64,000 bases of DNA from Brachymonas denitrificans (GTDB lineage: Bacteria > Pseudomonadota > Gammaproteobacteria > Burkholderiales > Burkholderiaceae_C), in the NCBI RefSeq assembly GCF_907163135.1, contig NZ_CAJQUA010000001.1, positions 1,069,001 to 1,133,000 of the forward strand. The letters run 5' to 3'. Position numbers and translations under genes: made by a program. The notes beneath the pieces were generated by a model, which was not told where the DNA came from, made no database searches, and worked only from the letters and a program-made list of their open reading frames with translations. This document shows positions 19,403 through 28,078 of the stretch, piece by piece (the stretch's first letter is position 1; each line of letters opens with the position of its first letter).

Positions 19403-20890
19403 TTACGCCTGATCCTGGTCGAACCAGTGCTCGCGGGCTTTCATGATGAGCGCAGTCGCCTCATCCTCAGTTTGGCCGGTCATCTCGACCAGTTCATCAG
19501 TCGCCAGATCGGCCAGCTCGTCACGCGTATGCACGTTGCCTTCGGCCAGCTTGGCCAGCAGTTCGGGCGTCATGCCTTCCAGGTCGCGCAGGTCGAGTGC
19601 AGCGTCTTCCACGCTCTCCTCCTGGGCGATTTCCATGGTCAGCAGGGCATCCTTGGCACGGGCACGCAGCTCGTTGACGGTGTCCTCGTCGAACGCCTCG
19701 ATTTCCAGCATTTCCTGCAGCGGAACGTAGGCGACTTCTTCCAGGCTGGTAAAGCCCTCTTCGATCAGGATGTCGGCGATTTCTTCGTCCACATCCAGCT
19801 TGCTCATGAACAGCGTGCGCAGCTCGTGCTGCTCGTTGGCCTGCTTCTCGGCAGACTCGGCCGCGTCCATGATGTTGATTTTCCAACCGGTCAGGTCGGA
19901 GGCCAGACGCACGTTCTGGCCGCCACGGCCGATGGCCACGGCGAGGTTTTCCTCGTCCACCACCACATCCATAGCATGCTTTTCTTCGTCCACGACGATG
20001 GACTGCACGTTGGCCGGAGCCAGCGCGCCAATCACGAATTGCGCAGGATCTTCACTCCACAGCACGATGTCCACGCGCTCGCCGGCCAGCTCGTTGGTCA
20101 CGGCCGTCACGCGGCTGCCGCGCACGCCGACGCAGGTGCCGATCGGGTCGATGCGCTGGTCATGGGCGACCACGGCGATCTTGGCACGGCTGCCGGGGTC
20201 ACGGGCGCAGGATTTGATCTCCAGCAGACCCTGTTCGATTTCGGGCACTTCCTGGCGGAACAGCTCGACCATGAATTCGGGCGCGGAACGCGACAGCAGG
20301 ATGGGCGCGCCACGCAGCGTGGTGTCCACTTCCATGATCATGGCGCGGATGCGGTCGCCGGTGCGGAAGTTTTCCTTCGGGATGGTTTCGCTGCGGCGCA
20401 GGCGGCCTTCCACGCGGCCGCTCTCGACGATCAGGTCGCCCTTGTCCATGCGCTTGACGGTACCGGTGAAGATCTTCTCGCCACGCTCCATGAATTCGCG
20501 CAGCAGCATTTCGCGCTCGGCATCACGGATGCGCTGCAGCACGACCTGCTTGGCCGTCATGGCGCCGATACGGCCGATCGGCACGGACTCGACCTGCTCT
20601 TCGATGAAATCGCCCACGGCGATATCGGCGATGCGGTCTTCCGCATCCATCAGCAGTTCTTCGGCATCGGGGTTCTGCAGGCCGGCCTCGTTGGGCACGA
20701 CCAGCCAGCGGCGGAAGGTTTCGTATTCGCCGCTCTCGCGGTCGATGGCGACACGGATGTCAACCTCGCCGTTGTACAGCTTCTTGGTGGCCTGGGCCAG
20801 CGCCATTTCGATGGCGCCGAACACCACGTCACGCTCGACGTTCTTTTCGCGGGCAATCGCCTCGACCAGCATCAACAGTTCGCGATTCAT
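19403..20890 (-). CDS. nusA: Transcription termination/antitermination factor NusA
   Basis: NusA binds RNA polymerase and nascent RNA, lengthens pauses, and stimulates intrinsic termination. The 495-residue product has the N-terminal polymerase-binding domain ([17 protein letters not shown]), an S1 domain, two KH domains ([16 protein letters not shown] and [13 protein letters not shown]), and two C-terminal acidic helical repeats (from about residue 370). It follows rimP by six bases. The operon leader contains an intrinsic terminator, so NusA may control its own synthesis there, as leader terminators do in E. coli. Confidence 0.98.
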   Translation of the reverse strand: MNRELLMLVEAIAREKNVERDVVFGAIEMALAQATKKLYNGEVDIRVAIDRESGEYETFRRWLVVPNEAGLQNPDAEELLMDAEDRIADIAVGDFIEEQVESVPIGRIGAMTAKQVVLQRIRDAEREMLLREFMERGEKIFTGTVKRMDKGDLIVESGRVEGRLRRSETIPKENFRTGDRIRAMIMEVDTTLRGAPILLSRSAPEFMVELFRQEVPEIEQGLLEIKSCARDPGSRAKIAVVAHDQRIDPIGTCVGVRGSRVTAVTNELAGERVDIVLWSEDPAQFVIGALAPANVQSIVVDEEKHAMDVVVDEENLAVAIGRGGQNVRLASDLTGWKINIMDAAESAEKQANEQHELRTLFMSKLDVDEEIADILIEEGFTSLEEVAYVPLQEMLEIEAFDEDTVNELRARAKDALLTMEIAQEESVEDAALDLRDLEGMTPELLAKLAEGNVHTRDELADLATDELVEMTGQTEDEATALIMKAREHWFDQDQA

Positions 20891-20896
20891 TGTGGT

Positions 20897-21514
20897 TTAC
20901 TCCGTATCTTGTGCGTCGTTCTCGGGACGGGGTTGTTCTTGCGCGGGGTTGGCAGCGGCCGGCTTGCGGCGGCCCTTGAAATCGACCACGGGAGCCAGAC
21001 GGGCCTCGCGCACCTCATCGAGCACGAAACCCAGAGCCTGTAGCGGCGGCGGCGCCTTCTTCTTGCTGACGCGCTGACCCGGCTTGACCGGCGGCGCATC
21101 GCTCCACACGATCTGCCAGCCGCTGTCGGTCTGCTCCAGCGTGCCGCGGAACTTCTTGCGGTTGGCTGCGATGCTGGATTCGTTCGGGCCGATCGGCTCT
21201 TTCAGCGTGATGTCGACTTCCTCGCCGACGAAACGCAGGAAATCGTTGCCGTGGCGCAGCAGGCGATCAATGCCGGGCGAGGACACTTCGAGGCGGTTGT
21301 AATCGATGCCGTCCACTTCCAGTGCGTACTGCAACTGGCGGGTGACTTTCTCGCAATCCTCGATGGTGACGAACTGCTCGGGCAGGGCCGCGTGCTCGGG
21401 CATCCAGGGCAAATCAATGGTGATGCGCAGCAATCCGCCTGCCGAGCGTTCAATCTCGACCAGATCCAGGCCCAATCCTTGTACTGTTTGCTCGACCAGA
21501 CTTTGTAGCGACAC
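20897..21514 (-). CDS. rimP: Ribosome maturation factor RimP
   Basis: RimP assists assembly of the 30S subunit. The 205-residue product has the N-terminal alpha/beta domain (GLGLDLVEIERSAGGLLRIT) and the SH3-like C-terminal domain (RVSSPGIDR-like segment VSSPGIDRLLRHGNDFLRF). A basic tail of about 35 residues extends beyond the usual length. The start is GTG at 21514, with a weak AAGG upstream. It is the first gene of the rimP-nusA-infB-rbfA-truB operon and is preceded by a leader of about 150 bases. Confidence 0.95.
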   Translation of the reverse strand: MSLQSLVEQTVQGLGLDLVEIERSAGGLLRITIDLPWMPEHAALPEQFVTIEDCEKVTRQLQYALEVDGIDYNRLEVSSPGIDRLLRHGNDFLRFVGEEVDITLKEPIGPNESSIAANRKKFRGTLEQTDSGWQIVWSDAPPVKPGQRVSKKKAPPPLQALGFVLDEVREARLAPVVDFKGRRKPAAANPAQEQPRPENDAQDTE

Positions 21515-21611
21515 GCCTTGCCTTTATGTTCCCGTGTTTAGAAAATTACGGCAACCTGTTGATTCTGCAAACAAACTTCAGGCCGCCAAGCCCCCATTTC
21601 CGAGCATGAAC

Positions 21612-21646
21612 AAAAAAAATGGGCGGGTAAAAACCGGCCCATTTTG
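21612..21646 (-). terminator. Intrinsic terminator in the rimP-nusA operon leader (candidate attenuator)
   Basis: On the minus strand, AAAATGGGC pairs with GCCCATTTT, with an inner GGT/ACC and one C-C mismatch, followed by a run of T (complement of eight A at 21612-21619). It lies about 20-55 bases after the predicted start site and well before the rimP start codon, so a stop here would abort the whole operon transcript. Confidence 0.75.
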
Positions 21647-21673
21647 CGTGCACGCTTGGTGGTGATGGACGAA

Positions 21674-21702
21674 ATTATAGCCGAGGCGCGCCCTCTGTAC
21701 AA
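21674..21702 (-). promoter_or_regulatory. Promoter of the rimP-nusA-infB operon
   Basis: The minus strand has -35 TTGTAC (21697-21702), exactly 17 bases, and a perfect -10 TATAAT (21674-21679). Transcription should begin near 21667. This is one of the closest matches to a sigma-70 consensus in the window. Confidence 0.8.
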
Positions 21703-21780
21703 GGGAGCCTGCACGTCTGTGCGTTGTGGCGACGCCATGCTTTTGGTGCCCTGCCACCCCGAACGCATGTCCCGAGACTT

Positions 21781-21808
21781 CCGATAGCCCTATCGGCCAT
21801 GCTACAAT
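21781..21808 (+). promoter_or_regulatory. fabI promoter with a palindrome in the -35 region
   Basis: A -10 TACAAT lies at 21803-21808. The -35 region is poor but is covered by a perfect palindrome CCGATA-GCCC-TATCGG (21781-21796), a possible regulator site. The fabI start codon is about 100 bases downstream, after a ribosome site GAGGAAG. The rest of 21515-21916 holds no gene. Confidence 0.5.
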
Positions 21809-21916
21809 GCACACTTTGCAGACCCGCGCACGGAGGCAGATGCTGTCTTCGGCTGGCATTGGTGCTGCCCGATTACCGCTATTTTCCCATTCAGACATTA
21901 CAAGAGGAAGAATTCC

Positions 21917-22717
21917 ATGGGTTTCCTGTCCGGCAAGAAACTGCTGATTACCGGCGTGCTCTCCAACCGCTCGATTGCCTACGGCATTGCCAAGGCCTGT
22001 CATGAGCAAGGCGCCGAGCTGGCCTTCAGCTACGTGGGCGAGCGCTTCAAGGACCGCATCACCGAATTTGCCGCAGACTTCGGCTCCAGCCTGGTGTTCG
22101 ACTGTGATGTCGGCGACGATGCCCAGATCGAGAAGCTGTTTGCCGACCTGTCGCAAGTATGGCCCAAGTTCGACGGCTTCGTGCACAGCATCAGTTTTGC
22201 ACCCCGCGAAGCGATTGCTGGCAACTTCCTGGACGGCCTGAGCCGCGATGCCTTCAAGATCGCCCACGAGATCAGCGCCTACAGCTTCCCGGCCATGGCC
22301 AAGGCAGCCCTGCCCTACCTGAACGACAAGTCGTCCATGCTGACGCTGACCTATCTGGGCGCCATGCGTACCATCCCCAACTACAACACCATGGGCCTGG
22401 CCAAGGCCTCGCTGGAAGCATCCGTGCGTTACCTGGCCGAAGCCGTGGGCCGCACCGAGGATGGCCGCTCCATCCGCGTGAACGGCATCAGCGCCGGCCC
22501 GATCAAGACGCTGGCTGCCAGCGGCATCAAGGACTTCGGCAAGCTGCTGGCCTTCATGGCCACCAACGCCCCGCTGCGCCGCAACGTCACCATCGAGGAA
22601 GTGGGCAACGTCGCCGCCTTCCTGCTGTCGGACCTGGCTTCCGGCATGACGGCCGAGATCAGCTATGTGGACTGCGGCTTCAGCCAGACGGCCGGCCTGA
22701 GCTCCGACTACGAGTAA
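21917..22717 (+). CDS. fabI: Enoyl-[acyl-carrier-protein] reductase (NADH)
   Basis: FabI reduces trans-2-enoyl-ACP in the last step of each fatty-acid elongation cycle and is the target of triclosan and isoniazid-like drugs. The 266-residue SDR-fold protein has the FabI-type cofactor motif [15 protein letters not shown]. The active site is Tyr-x6-Lys with the pattern [13 protein letters not shown] (upstream Tyr in LTYLGA). [13 protein letters not shown] follows. GAGGAAG precedes the ATG. It is monocistronic, ending at a strong hairpin shared with the convergent decarboxylase. Confidence 0.97.
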   Translation: MGFLSGKKLLITGVLSNRSIAYGIAKACHEQGAELAFSYVGERFKDRITEFAADFGSSLVFDCDVGDDAQIEKLFADLSQVWPKFDGFVHSISFAPREAIAGNFLDGLSRDAFKIAHEISAYSFPAMAKAALPYLNDKSSMLTLTYLGAMRTIPNYNTMGLAKASLEASVRYLAEAVGRTEDGRSIRVNGISAGPIKTLAASGIKDFGKLLAFMATNAPLRRNVTIEEVGNVAAFLLSDLASGMTAEISYVDCGFSQTAGLSSDYE

Positions 22718-22844
22718 GCGAAGCGACCGGTCAGGATGCCGAGGCGTCCTGGCAATCCGGCCTTTTGGCTGGGCCACGCCTCTCGGTGAGAGTGATTCGC
22801 GTAACCTTCACTGAAGACGCTGCGATTCAACTCTCCGCCCCAAC

Positions 22845-22881
22845 AAAAAGCGCCTGGTGTCCCAAGACACCAGGCGCTTTT
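22845..22881. terminator. Bidirectional terminator, fabI / decarboxylase
   Basis: A perfect 12-base stem (22850-22861 with 22866-22877) and the loop CCAA are flanked by A5 on the left and T4 on the right. It can end both converging transcripts. Nothing else was seen in 22718-22845. Confidence 0.95.
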
Positions 22882-22899
22882 GCTTGGCCAAACCGTTCG

Positions 22900-25281
22900 T
22901 CAGAACTGGCTGGTGAACGGCGTGTGCTGCTGCGCGGCGATCATGTCGTCCATGGTCAGCGGGCGCGCGGCCTTGGAGCGCGAACGACGGCGGCCCGGCA
23001 CCGGCTCTTCCATCACACAGTCGGCATAGAAGCGCACTTCGCCCTTCTCGTCCAGCTGCTTGACCAGACCGTGGATATCGGTCTCGAAGCCGGGGCACTG
23101 CTTGGCGAACTCACGCGCAAACTTGAGGTAGTCGACGATCTGGCTGTTGAACACCTCGCCCGGAATGAGCAGCGGAATGCCAGGCGGGTACGGTGTGACC
23201 AGTCCCACAGTCACGCGGCCTTCCAGATGGTCGATCTCCACACGCTCGGTCTGGCGACGGGCGATATGGTCGTAGGCGTCCGAAGGCGTCATGGCCGGCG
23301 TCAGCTCGGACAGGTACATGTCGGTCGTCAGGCGGGCAATGTCGTACTTGGCGTACATCTCGTGCACGTACTGGCACATGTCTCGCAGGCCCATGCGCTC
23401 GTAGCGGCGGTGCTGCTGGCAGAACTCCGGCAGGATGCGCCACATCGGCTGGTTCTTCTCGTAATCGTCCTTGAACTGCTGCAGCGCGGTGAGCAGCGTG
23501 TTCCAACGGCCCTTGGTGATGCCGATGGTGAACATGATGAAGAAGCTGTACAGGCCGGTCTTTTCCACCACCACGCCGTGCTCGGCCAGGTACTTGGTGA
23601 CGATGCTGGCCGGGATGCCGTTCTGCTCGAATGTGCCATCCAGCTTGAGGCCGGGCGTCACGATGGTGGACTTGATCGGGTCCAGCATGTTGAAACCATC
23701 GGCCAGTTCGCCGAAGCCGTGCCATTGCTGCGACTTCTTGCCCTTGCCCTTGGAATGAATCACCCAGTCATCGGCACGGCCAATGCCTTCGTCGGCCAGC
23801 TCGTCCGGACCCCAGACCTGGAACCACCAATCGTTCTTGCCGAACTCTTCCTCGACCTTGCGCATGGCACGGCGGAAGTCCAGCGCCTCGACGATGCTCT
23901 CTTCCACCAGCGCGGTGCCGCCAGGCGGCTCCATCATGGCGGCAGCGACGTCGCAACTCGCAATGATGCTGTACTGCGGCGAGGTGGACGTGTGCATCAG
24001 GTAGGCTTCGTTGAACAGGTAGGTGTCCAGCTTGCGTTCCTGCGAATCCTGCACCAGCACATGGCTGGCCTGGCTGATACCGGCCAGCAGCTTGTGGATG
24101 GACTGCGTGGAGTACACCATGGTCTTCTGCGGACGCTCGCGCTTGCGGCCCATGGCATGGAAGGTGCCGTAGAACGGGTGGAAGGAAGCGTGCGGCAGCC
24201 AGGCTTCGTCGAAGTGCAGGTTCTCCACGTAACCGTCCACCAGGTTCTTGATGGTTTCGGTGTTGTAGAGCACACCATCGTAGGTGGACTGCGTCAGCGT
24301 CAGGATGCGGGGCTTGACCTTCTTGGGATCGACATCCTTGAGCAGCGGGTTGGCCTTGATCTTGGCCATGATGGCCTCGGGCTCGAACTCGCTCTGCGGG
24401 ATCGGGCCGATGATGCCGTAGTGGTTGCGCGTGGGGCGCAGGAACACCGGGATCGCACCCGTCATGATGATGGCGTGCAGGTTGCTCTTGTGGCAGTTGC
24501 GGTCCACCACCACCACGTCGCCGGCAGCCACAGTGTGGTGCCATACCATCTTGTTGGAGGTGGAAGTGCCGTTGGTGACGAAGAAGCAGTGGTCGGCATT
24601 GAAGATGCGCGCGGCGTTGCGCTCGCTCTCGCCAATGGCGCCGTTGTGGTCCAGCAGCTGGCCCAGCTCTTCCACCGCGTTGCAGACGTCAGCACGCAGC
24701 ATGTTCTCGCCATAGAACTGGTGGTACATCTGGCCGATGGGCGACTTCAGGAAAGCCACGCCACCGGAGTGACCCGGGCAGTGCCAGGAGTAGGAGCCGT
24801 CTTCGGCATAGTCCAGCAGCGCGCGGAAGAATGGCGGCTGGATGCTTTCCAGATAGGCCTTGGCTTCGCGGATGATGTGGCGCGCCACGAATTCGGGCGT
24901 GTCCTCGAACATGTGGATGAAGCCGTGCAGCTCGCGCAGCACATCGTTGGGCAGGTGGCGGCTGGTCTTGGTTTCGCCGTAGACGTAGATCGGCACGTCC
25001 TCGTTCTTGCGGCGCACTTCCTCGATGAAGGTGCGCAGGTTGAGCACGGCGGGATCTAGATCAGGGCCGGTGGAGAACTCCTCGTCGTCGATCGACAGGA
25101 TGAAGGCGCTGGCGCGGCTCTGCTGCTGGGCGAACTGGCTCAGGTCGCCGTAGCTGGTCACACCCAGCACCTCGAATCCCTCGCTCTCGATGGCCTCTGC
25201 CAGGGCGCGGATGCCCAGGCCGGAAATGTTCTCGGCGCGGTAATCCTCGTCGATGATCACGATGGGAAAGCGGAATTTCAC
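22900..25281 (-). CDS. Orn/Lys/Arg decarboxylase, class III PLP (biodegradative type)
   Basis: These enzymes remove the carboxyl group of basic amino acids, giving polyamines and raising internal pH. The 793-residue length fits the family: an N-terminal response-regulator-like wing domain (about 1-130, with IVIIDEDYRAENISGLG), the PLP domain and a C-terminal domain. The PLP lysine is Lys397 in STQSIHKLLAG, and the upstream FDEAWLPHASFHPFY holds the cofactor Asp and His. The GTG start at 25281 has GGAG seven bases before it; the open frame extends much further upstream but is not protein-like there. Whether it prefers Arg, Lys or Orn cannot be read from sequence. Convergent with fabI. Confidence 0.93.
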   Translation of the reverse strand: MKFRFPIVIIDEDYRAENISGLGIRALAEAIESEGFEVLGVTSYGDLSQFAQQQSRASAFILSIDDEEFSTGPDLDPAVLNLRTFIEEVRRKNEDVPIYVYGETKTSRHLPNDVLRELHGFIHMFEDTPEFVARHIIREAKAYLESIQPPFFRALLDYAEDGSYSWHCPGHSGGVAFLKSPIGQMYHQFYGENMLRADVCNAVEELGQLLDHNGAIGESERNAARIFNADHCFFVTNGTSTSNKMVWHHTVAAGDVVVVDRNCHKSNLHAIIMTGAIPVFLRPTRNHYGIIGPIPQSEFEPEAIMAKIKANPLLKDVDPKKVKPRILTLTQSTYDGVLYNTETIKNLVDGYVENLHFDEAWLPHASFHPFYGTFHAMGRKRERPQKTMVYSTQSIHKLLAGISQASHVLVQDSQERKLDTYLFNEAYLMHTSTSPQYSIIASCDVAAAMMEPPGGTALVEESIVEALDFRRAMRKVEEEFGKNDWWFQVWGPDELADEGIGRADDWVIHSKGKGKKSQQWHGFGELADGFNMLDPIKSTIVTPGLKLDGTFEQNGIPASIVTKYLAEHGVVVEKTGLYSFFIMFTIGITKGRWNTLLTALQQFKDDYEKNQPMWRILPEFCQQHRRYERMGLRDMCQYVHEMYAKYDIARLTTDMYLSELTPAMTPSDAYDHIARRQTERVEIDHLEGRVTVGLVTPYPPGIPLLIPGEVFNSQIVDYLKFAREFAKQCPGFETDIHGLVKQLDEKGEVRFYADCVMEEPVPGRRRSRSKAARPLTMDDMIAAQQHTPFTSQF

Positions 25282-25476
25282 GGACAGACTCCAGTTCTGG
25301 AAAACAGCAATTAGACGATAAGGCAGAATGATACGTGCGTGCACCGTGTTGCAGCGCCGCAAACTGCAATTTCGTACCCTCGGGCAGTGGTAAACGCCCC
25401 GGGTTGCAGCAAGCATGCCACCATGGCGGCCGGATGCGCGGCCGCAGTGGCCTTTTTCCGTGGACAAGGAGCCTGC

Positions 25477-25929
25477 ATGGACAACGCGACTCTCTGGTGG
25501 ATCACTGCCGCACTGCTGGTTGGTGCGGAGCTGCTGACCGGAACCTTTTTCCTGCTGATGATTTCGCTGGGCGCCGTGATGGCCGCCCTGCTCTCCTATC
25601 TCGGGCTGCCGCTGTCGGGGCAGATTGCCAGTGCAGCCATCGTCAGCAGCCTGGCCGTGGTGATCTGGTTTGTGTTGCGCAGCCGGCGCAAGGGAACGCC
25701 TGCACCAACGCGTGCCAACGCAACGCGCAACAAGCTGGATATAGGCGGCACGGTGATGGTGGAGCAATGGCTGCCCGATGCTACGGCGCAGGTCTTCTAC
25801 CGCGGTGCACCGTGGACGGCAGTTGCCGCCCATGCCGACGCCGGTGGGCAGCCCGGCCAGCACCGGGTGGTCGACATTGTGAACAACCGGCTGGTGGTCG
25901 AGCCAATTGCGCCTGCCGGGCCCGTGTGA
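25477..25929 (+). CDS. NfeD-family membrane protein
   Basis: The 150-residue protein has two or three N-terminal membrane helices (LWWITAALLVGAELLTGTFF, LGAVMAALLSYLGL, SAAIVSSLAVVIWFVL). A C-terminal OB-fold domain faces the cytoplasm (IGGTVMVEQWLPDATAQVFYRG). NfeD proteins pair with stomatin/prohibitin homologues, and here the stomatin gene follows 87 bases later, which supports the call. ATG 25477 has AAGGA upstream, so the longer frame from 25339 is rejected. The pair is thought to organise membrane microdomains or assist quality control; the function here is inferred. Confidence 0.88.
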   Translation: MDNATLWWITAALLVGAELLTGTFFLLMISLGAVMAALLSYLGLPLSGQIASAAIVSSLAVVIWFVLRSRRKGTPAPTRANATRNKLDIGGTVMVEQWLPDATAQVFYRGAPWTAVAAHADAGGQPGQHRVVDIVNNRLVVEPIAPAGPV

Positions 25930-26016
25930 CGAGGCTTGTCACGTGCGTAGGCTATAGTGCAAGCCTTGTGCCGTCCTTGTGAACGGCGTTCCTGTTTCCA
26001 AACCGGAGATTTGCAG

Positions 26017-26931
26017 ATGGAATACGCCATCGTCCTGCTCGCCGTCGCCGTCATCTTCATCGCACAGACGCTCAAGGTCGTGCCCCAGCAAAATGCCTGG
26101 GTGGTGGAGCGCCTCGGCAAATACCATGCCACGCTCAACCCCGGCCTCAACTTCCTGCTGCCCTTCATCGACCGCGTGGCCTACAAGCACAACCTGAAGG
26201 AAATTCCGCTGGACGTGCCCAGCCAGGTCTGCATCACGCGCGACAACACGCAGCTGACCGTGGACGGCATCCTCTACTTCCAGGTGACCGACGCCATGCG
26301 CGCCAGCTATGGCTCGAGCAACTACATCATGGCCGTGACGCAACTGGCGCAGACCTCGCTGCGCAGCGTGATCGGCAAGCTGGAACTGGACAAGACCTTC
26401 GAGGAGCGCGAGATGATCAACGCGCAGGTGGTCAATGCGATCGACGAAGCCGCGCTGAACTGGGGCGTGAAGGTGCTGCGCTACGAGATCAAGGACCTGA
26501 CGCCGCCGGCAGAGATCCTGCGTGCCATGCAGGCGCAGATCACGGCGGAGCGCGAAAAGCGCGCCCTGATTGCCGCGTCCGAAGGACGTCGCCAGGAGCA
26601 GATCAACATCGCCACCGGTGAGCGCGAGGCCTTCATTGCCCGCTCCGAGGGCGAGAAGCAGGCTGTGATCAACAACGCAATGGGTGAGGCGGCTTCCATC
26701 ACGGCGGTGGCAGATGCCACGGCCCAGGCGATCGAACGCGTGGCTGCAGCAATCCGTCAGCCGGGTGGCGAGCAGGCCGTGCAGCTGAAGGTAGCCGAAA
26801 AGGCCGTGGAAGCCTACAGCCGCGTGGCGGCGGACGCGACCACCACGCTGGTGGTGCCCGGCAACATGACGGAAGTGTCGACCCTGATTGCCTCCGCCAT
26901 GAAGATGGTGCAGGCGCAGCGGCCACAGTGA
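26017..26931 (+). CDS. qmcA: SPFH/stomatin-like membrane protein (QmcA family)
   Basis: The 304-residue product has a single N-terminal membrane anchor (AIVLLAVAVIFIAQTLKVVP) and an SPFH domain (about 25-185, PQQNAWVVERLGKYHATLNPG). A long Glu/Ala/Arg coiled-coil for oligomerisation follows (about 190-265). Such proteins form large membrane-bound rings linked to FtsH proteolysis and membrane order. CGGAG precedes the ATG at 26017. It is the partner of the nfeD gene just upstream. Confidence 0.92.
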   Translation: MEYAIVLLAVAVIFIAQTLKVVPQQNAWVVERLGKYHATLNPGLNFLLPFIDRVAYKHNLKEIPLDVPSQVCITRDNTQLTVDGILYFQVTDAMRASYGSSNYIMAVTQLAQTSLRSVIGKLELDKTFEEREMINAQVVNAIDEAALNWGVKVLRYEIKDLTPPAEILRAMQAQITAEREKRALIAASEGRRQEQINIATGEREAFIARSEGEKQAVINNAMGEAASITAVADATAQAIERVAAAIRQPGGEQAVQLKVAEKAVEAYSRVAADATTTLVVPGNMTEVSTLIASAMKMVQAQRPQ

Positions 26932-26961
26932 GTGTCTTTTTTCAGAAAACTTGCGCGGCCG

Positions 26962-26991
26962 GTGACAAGCAGGGTTTTTCCCTGCTAGAAT
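26962..26991 (+). promoter_or_regulatory. tRNA-Ser promoter with a palindromic spacer
   Basis: There is a -35 GTGACA (26962-26967), 18 bases, and a -10 TAGAAT (26986-26991), giving a start about five bases before the tRNA. The spacer is a perfect palindrome: AGCAGGG and CCCTGCT around five T. Confidence 0.6.
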
Positions 26992-27002
26992 AGCGGTCTT
27001 CT

Positions 27003-27093
<91 letters not shown>

Positions 27094-27100
27094 GAACACG

Positions 27101-27142
27101 AAAACCCTTGCAAATCATTGATTTGTGAGGGTTTTTTATTTT
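27101..27142 (+). terminator. Terminator after tRNA-Ser
   Basis: AAACCCT and CAAAT pair with ATTTG and AGGGTTT, followed by six T. The stem ends the tRNA-Ser transcript. Confidence 0.85.
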
Positions 27143-27292
27143 GGCAATGGCTCGCCTCGCCGCTCGAAAGCTCCCACGTGGCGGATCAATGCAATCCGAA
27201 TTGATATTGCATTGCAGCATCGCCACCACGCTTCACAGTTCTGCCACAGAAGCGTCACCCCGATTTAATACCACGCCGGTAACTTACCGGAC

Positions 27293-28078
27293 ATGCAACA
27301 AGTCCAGTCCATCTTCATCTCCGACATTCATCTGGGCACGCGTGCCTGCCAGGCCGATCGCCTGCTGGATTTCCTGCAGGAGCACCACGCGGAAAACATC
27401 TTCCTGATTGGCGATGTGGTGGACTTCTGGGCCATGAGCCGCAGCATCTACTGGACACAAACGCAGAACCACGTCGTCCAAAAACTGCTGCAGCGCGCCC
27501 GCGCCGGCACCCGCGTAGTGCTCATTCCCGGCAACCACGACGAAATCCTGCGCGAATACTGCCAGACCGTGTTCCTCGAGATCGACGTGCAGCGCGAACT
27601 GGTCCACCAGACGGTCGATGGCAAGCGCTACCTGCTGATCCACGGCGACCAGTTCGATCAGGTAACGCAGCACCACAAGTGGGTCGCCGTGCTTGGCGAC
27701 AAGGCCTATGAAGCCCTGGTCAACCTCAATACCTGGTTGTCGTGGGTGCGCCGCAAGCTGGGCATTTCTGGCTACTGGTCCCTGGCCGGCTACGCCAAGC
27801 GCAAGGTCAAGACGGCGCTCAACTTCATCTTCGATTTCGAGGAGTCCGCCACCTATCACGCGCGCGAGCGCAATCTGGATGGCGTGATCTGCGGCCACAT
27901 CCACTGGGCTACCATCCGCGAAATCGACGGCCTGCAGTACGTCAATTGCGGCGACTGGGTGGACTCCTGCACCGCCATCGTGGAGCATCTGGACGGCCGT
28001 CTGGAACAGATTACCTGGGATGACCGCGAAACCTCGCGCACGCCCGCAACTCCCATGGGTGCTGCGGTCGAGGCCTGA
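27293..28078 (+). CDS. LpxH-like metallophosphoesterase (UDP-2,3-diacylglucosamine diphosphatase family)
   Basis: The 261-residue protein has all calcineurin-like metal motifs: FISDIHLG, GDVVDFW, GNHDE, HGDQFD and GHIHW. LpxH homologues cleave UDP-2,3-diacylglucosamine to lipid X in lipid A synthesis at the inner membrane. The sequence belongs to the LpxH2-like group, for which that activity is less certain. It is encoded immediately before a glycosyltransferase (stop and next start touch as TGAATG), which suggests work on a shared glycolipid. The start codon ATG 27293 has no strong ribosome site. Confidence 0.85.
   Translation: MQQVQSIFISDIHLGTRACQADRLLDFLQEHHAENIFLIGDVVDFWAMSRSIYWTQTQNHVVQKLLQRARAGTRVVLIPGNHDEILREYCQTVFLEIDVQRELVHQTVDGKRYLLIHGDQFDQVTQHHKWVAVLGDKAYEALVNLNTWLSWVRRKLGISGYWSLAGYAKRKVKTALNFIFDFEESATYHARERNLDGVICGHIHWATIREIDGLQYVNCGDWVDSCTAIVEHLDGRLEQITWDDRETSRTPATPMGAAVEA

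Noticed and set aside
15060-19412. A 1450-codon open frame on the plus strand
   Set aside because: It is antisense to truB, rbfA and infB, His/Ala/Gly/Leu-rich as expected from the complement of GC-rich codons, with no family motif.
22159-25059. A 966-codon open frame on the plus strand
   Set aside because: It is antisense to the decarboxylase and partly overlaps fabI in another frame; no protein-like features.
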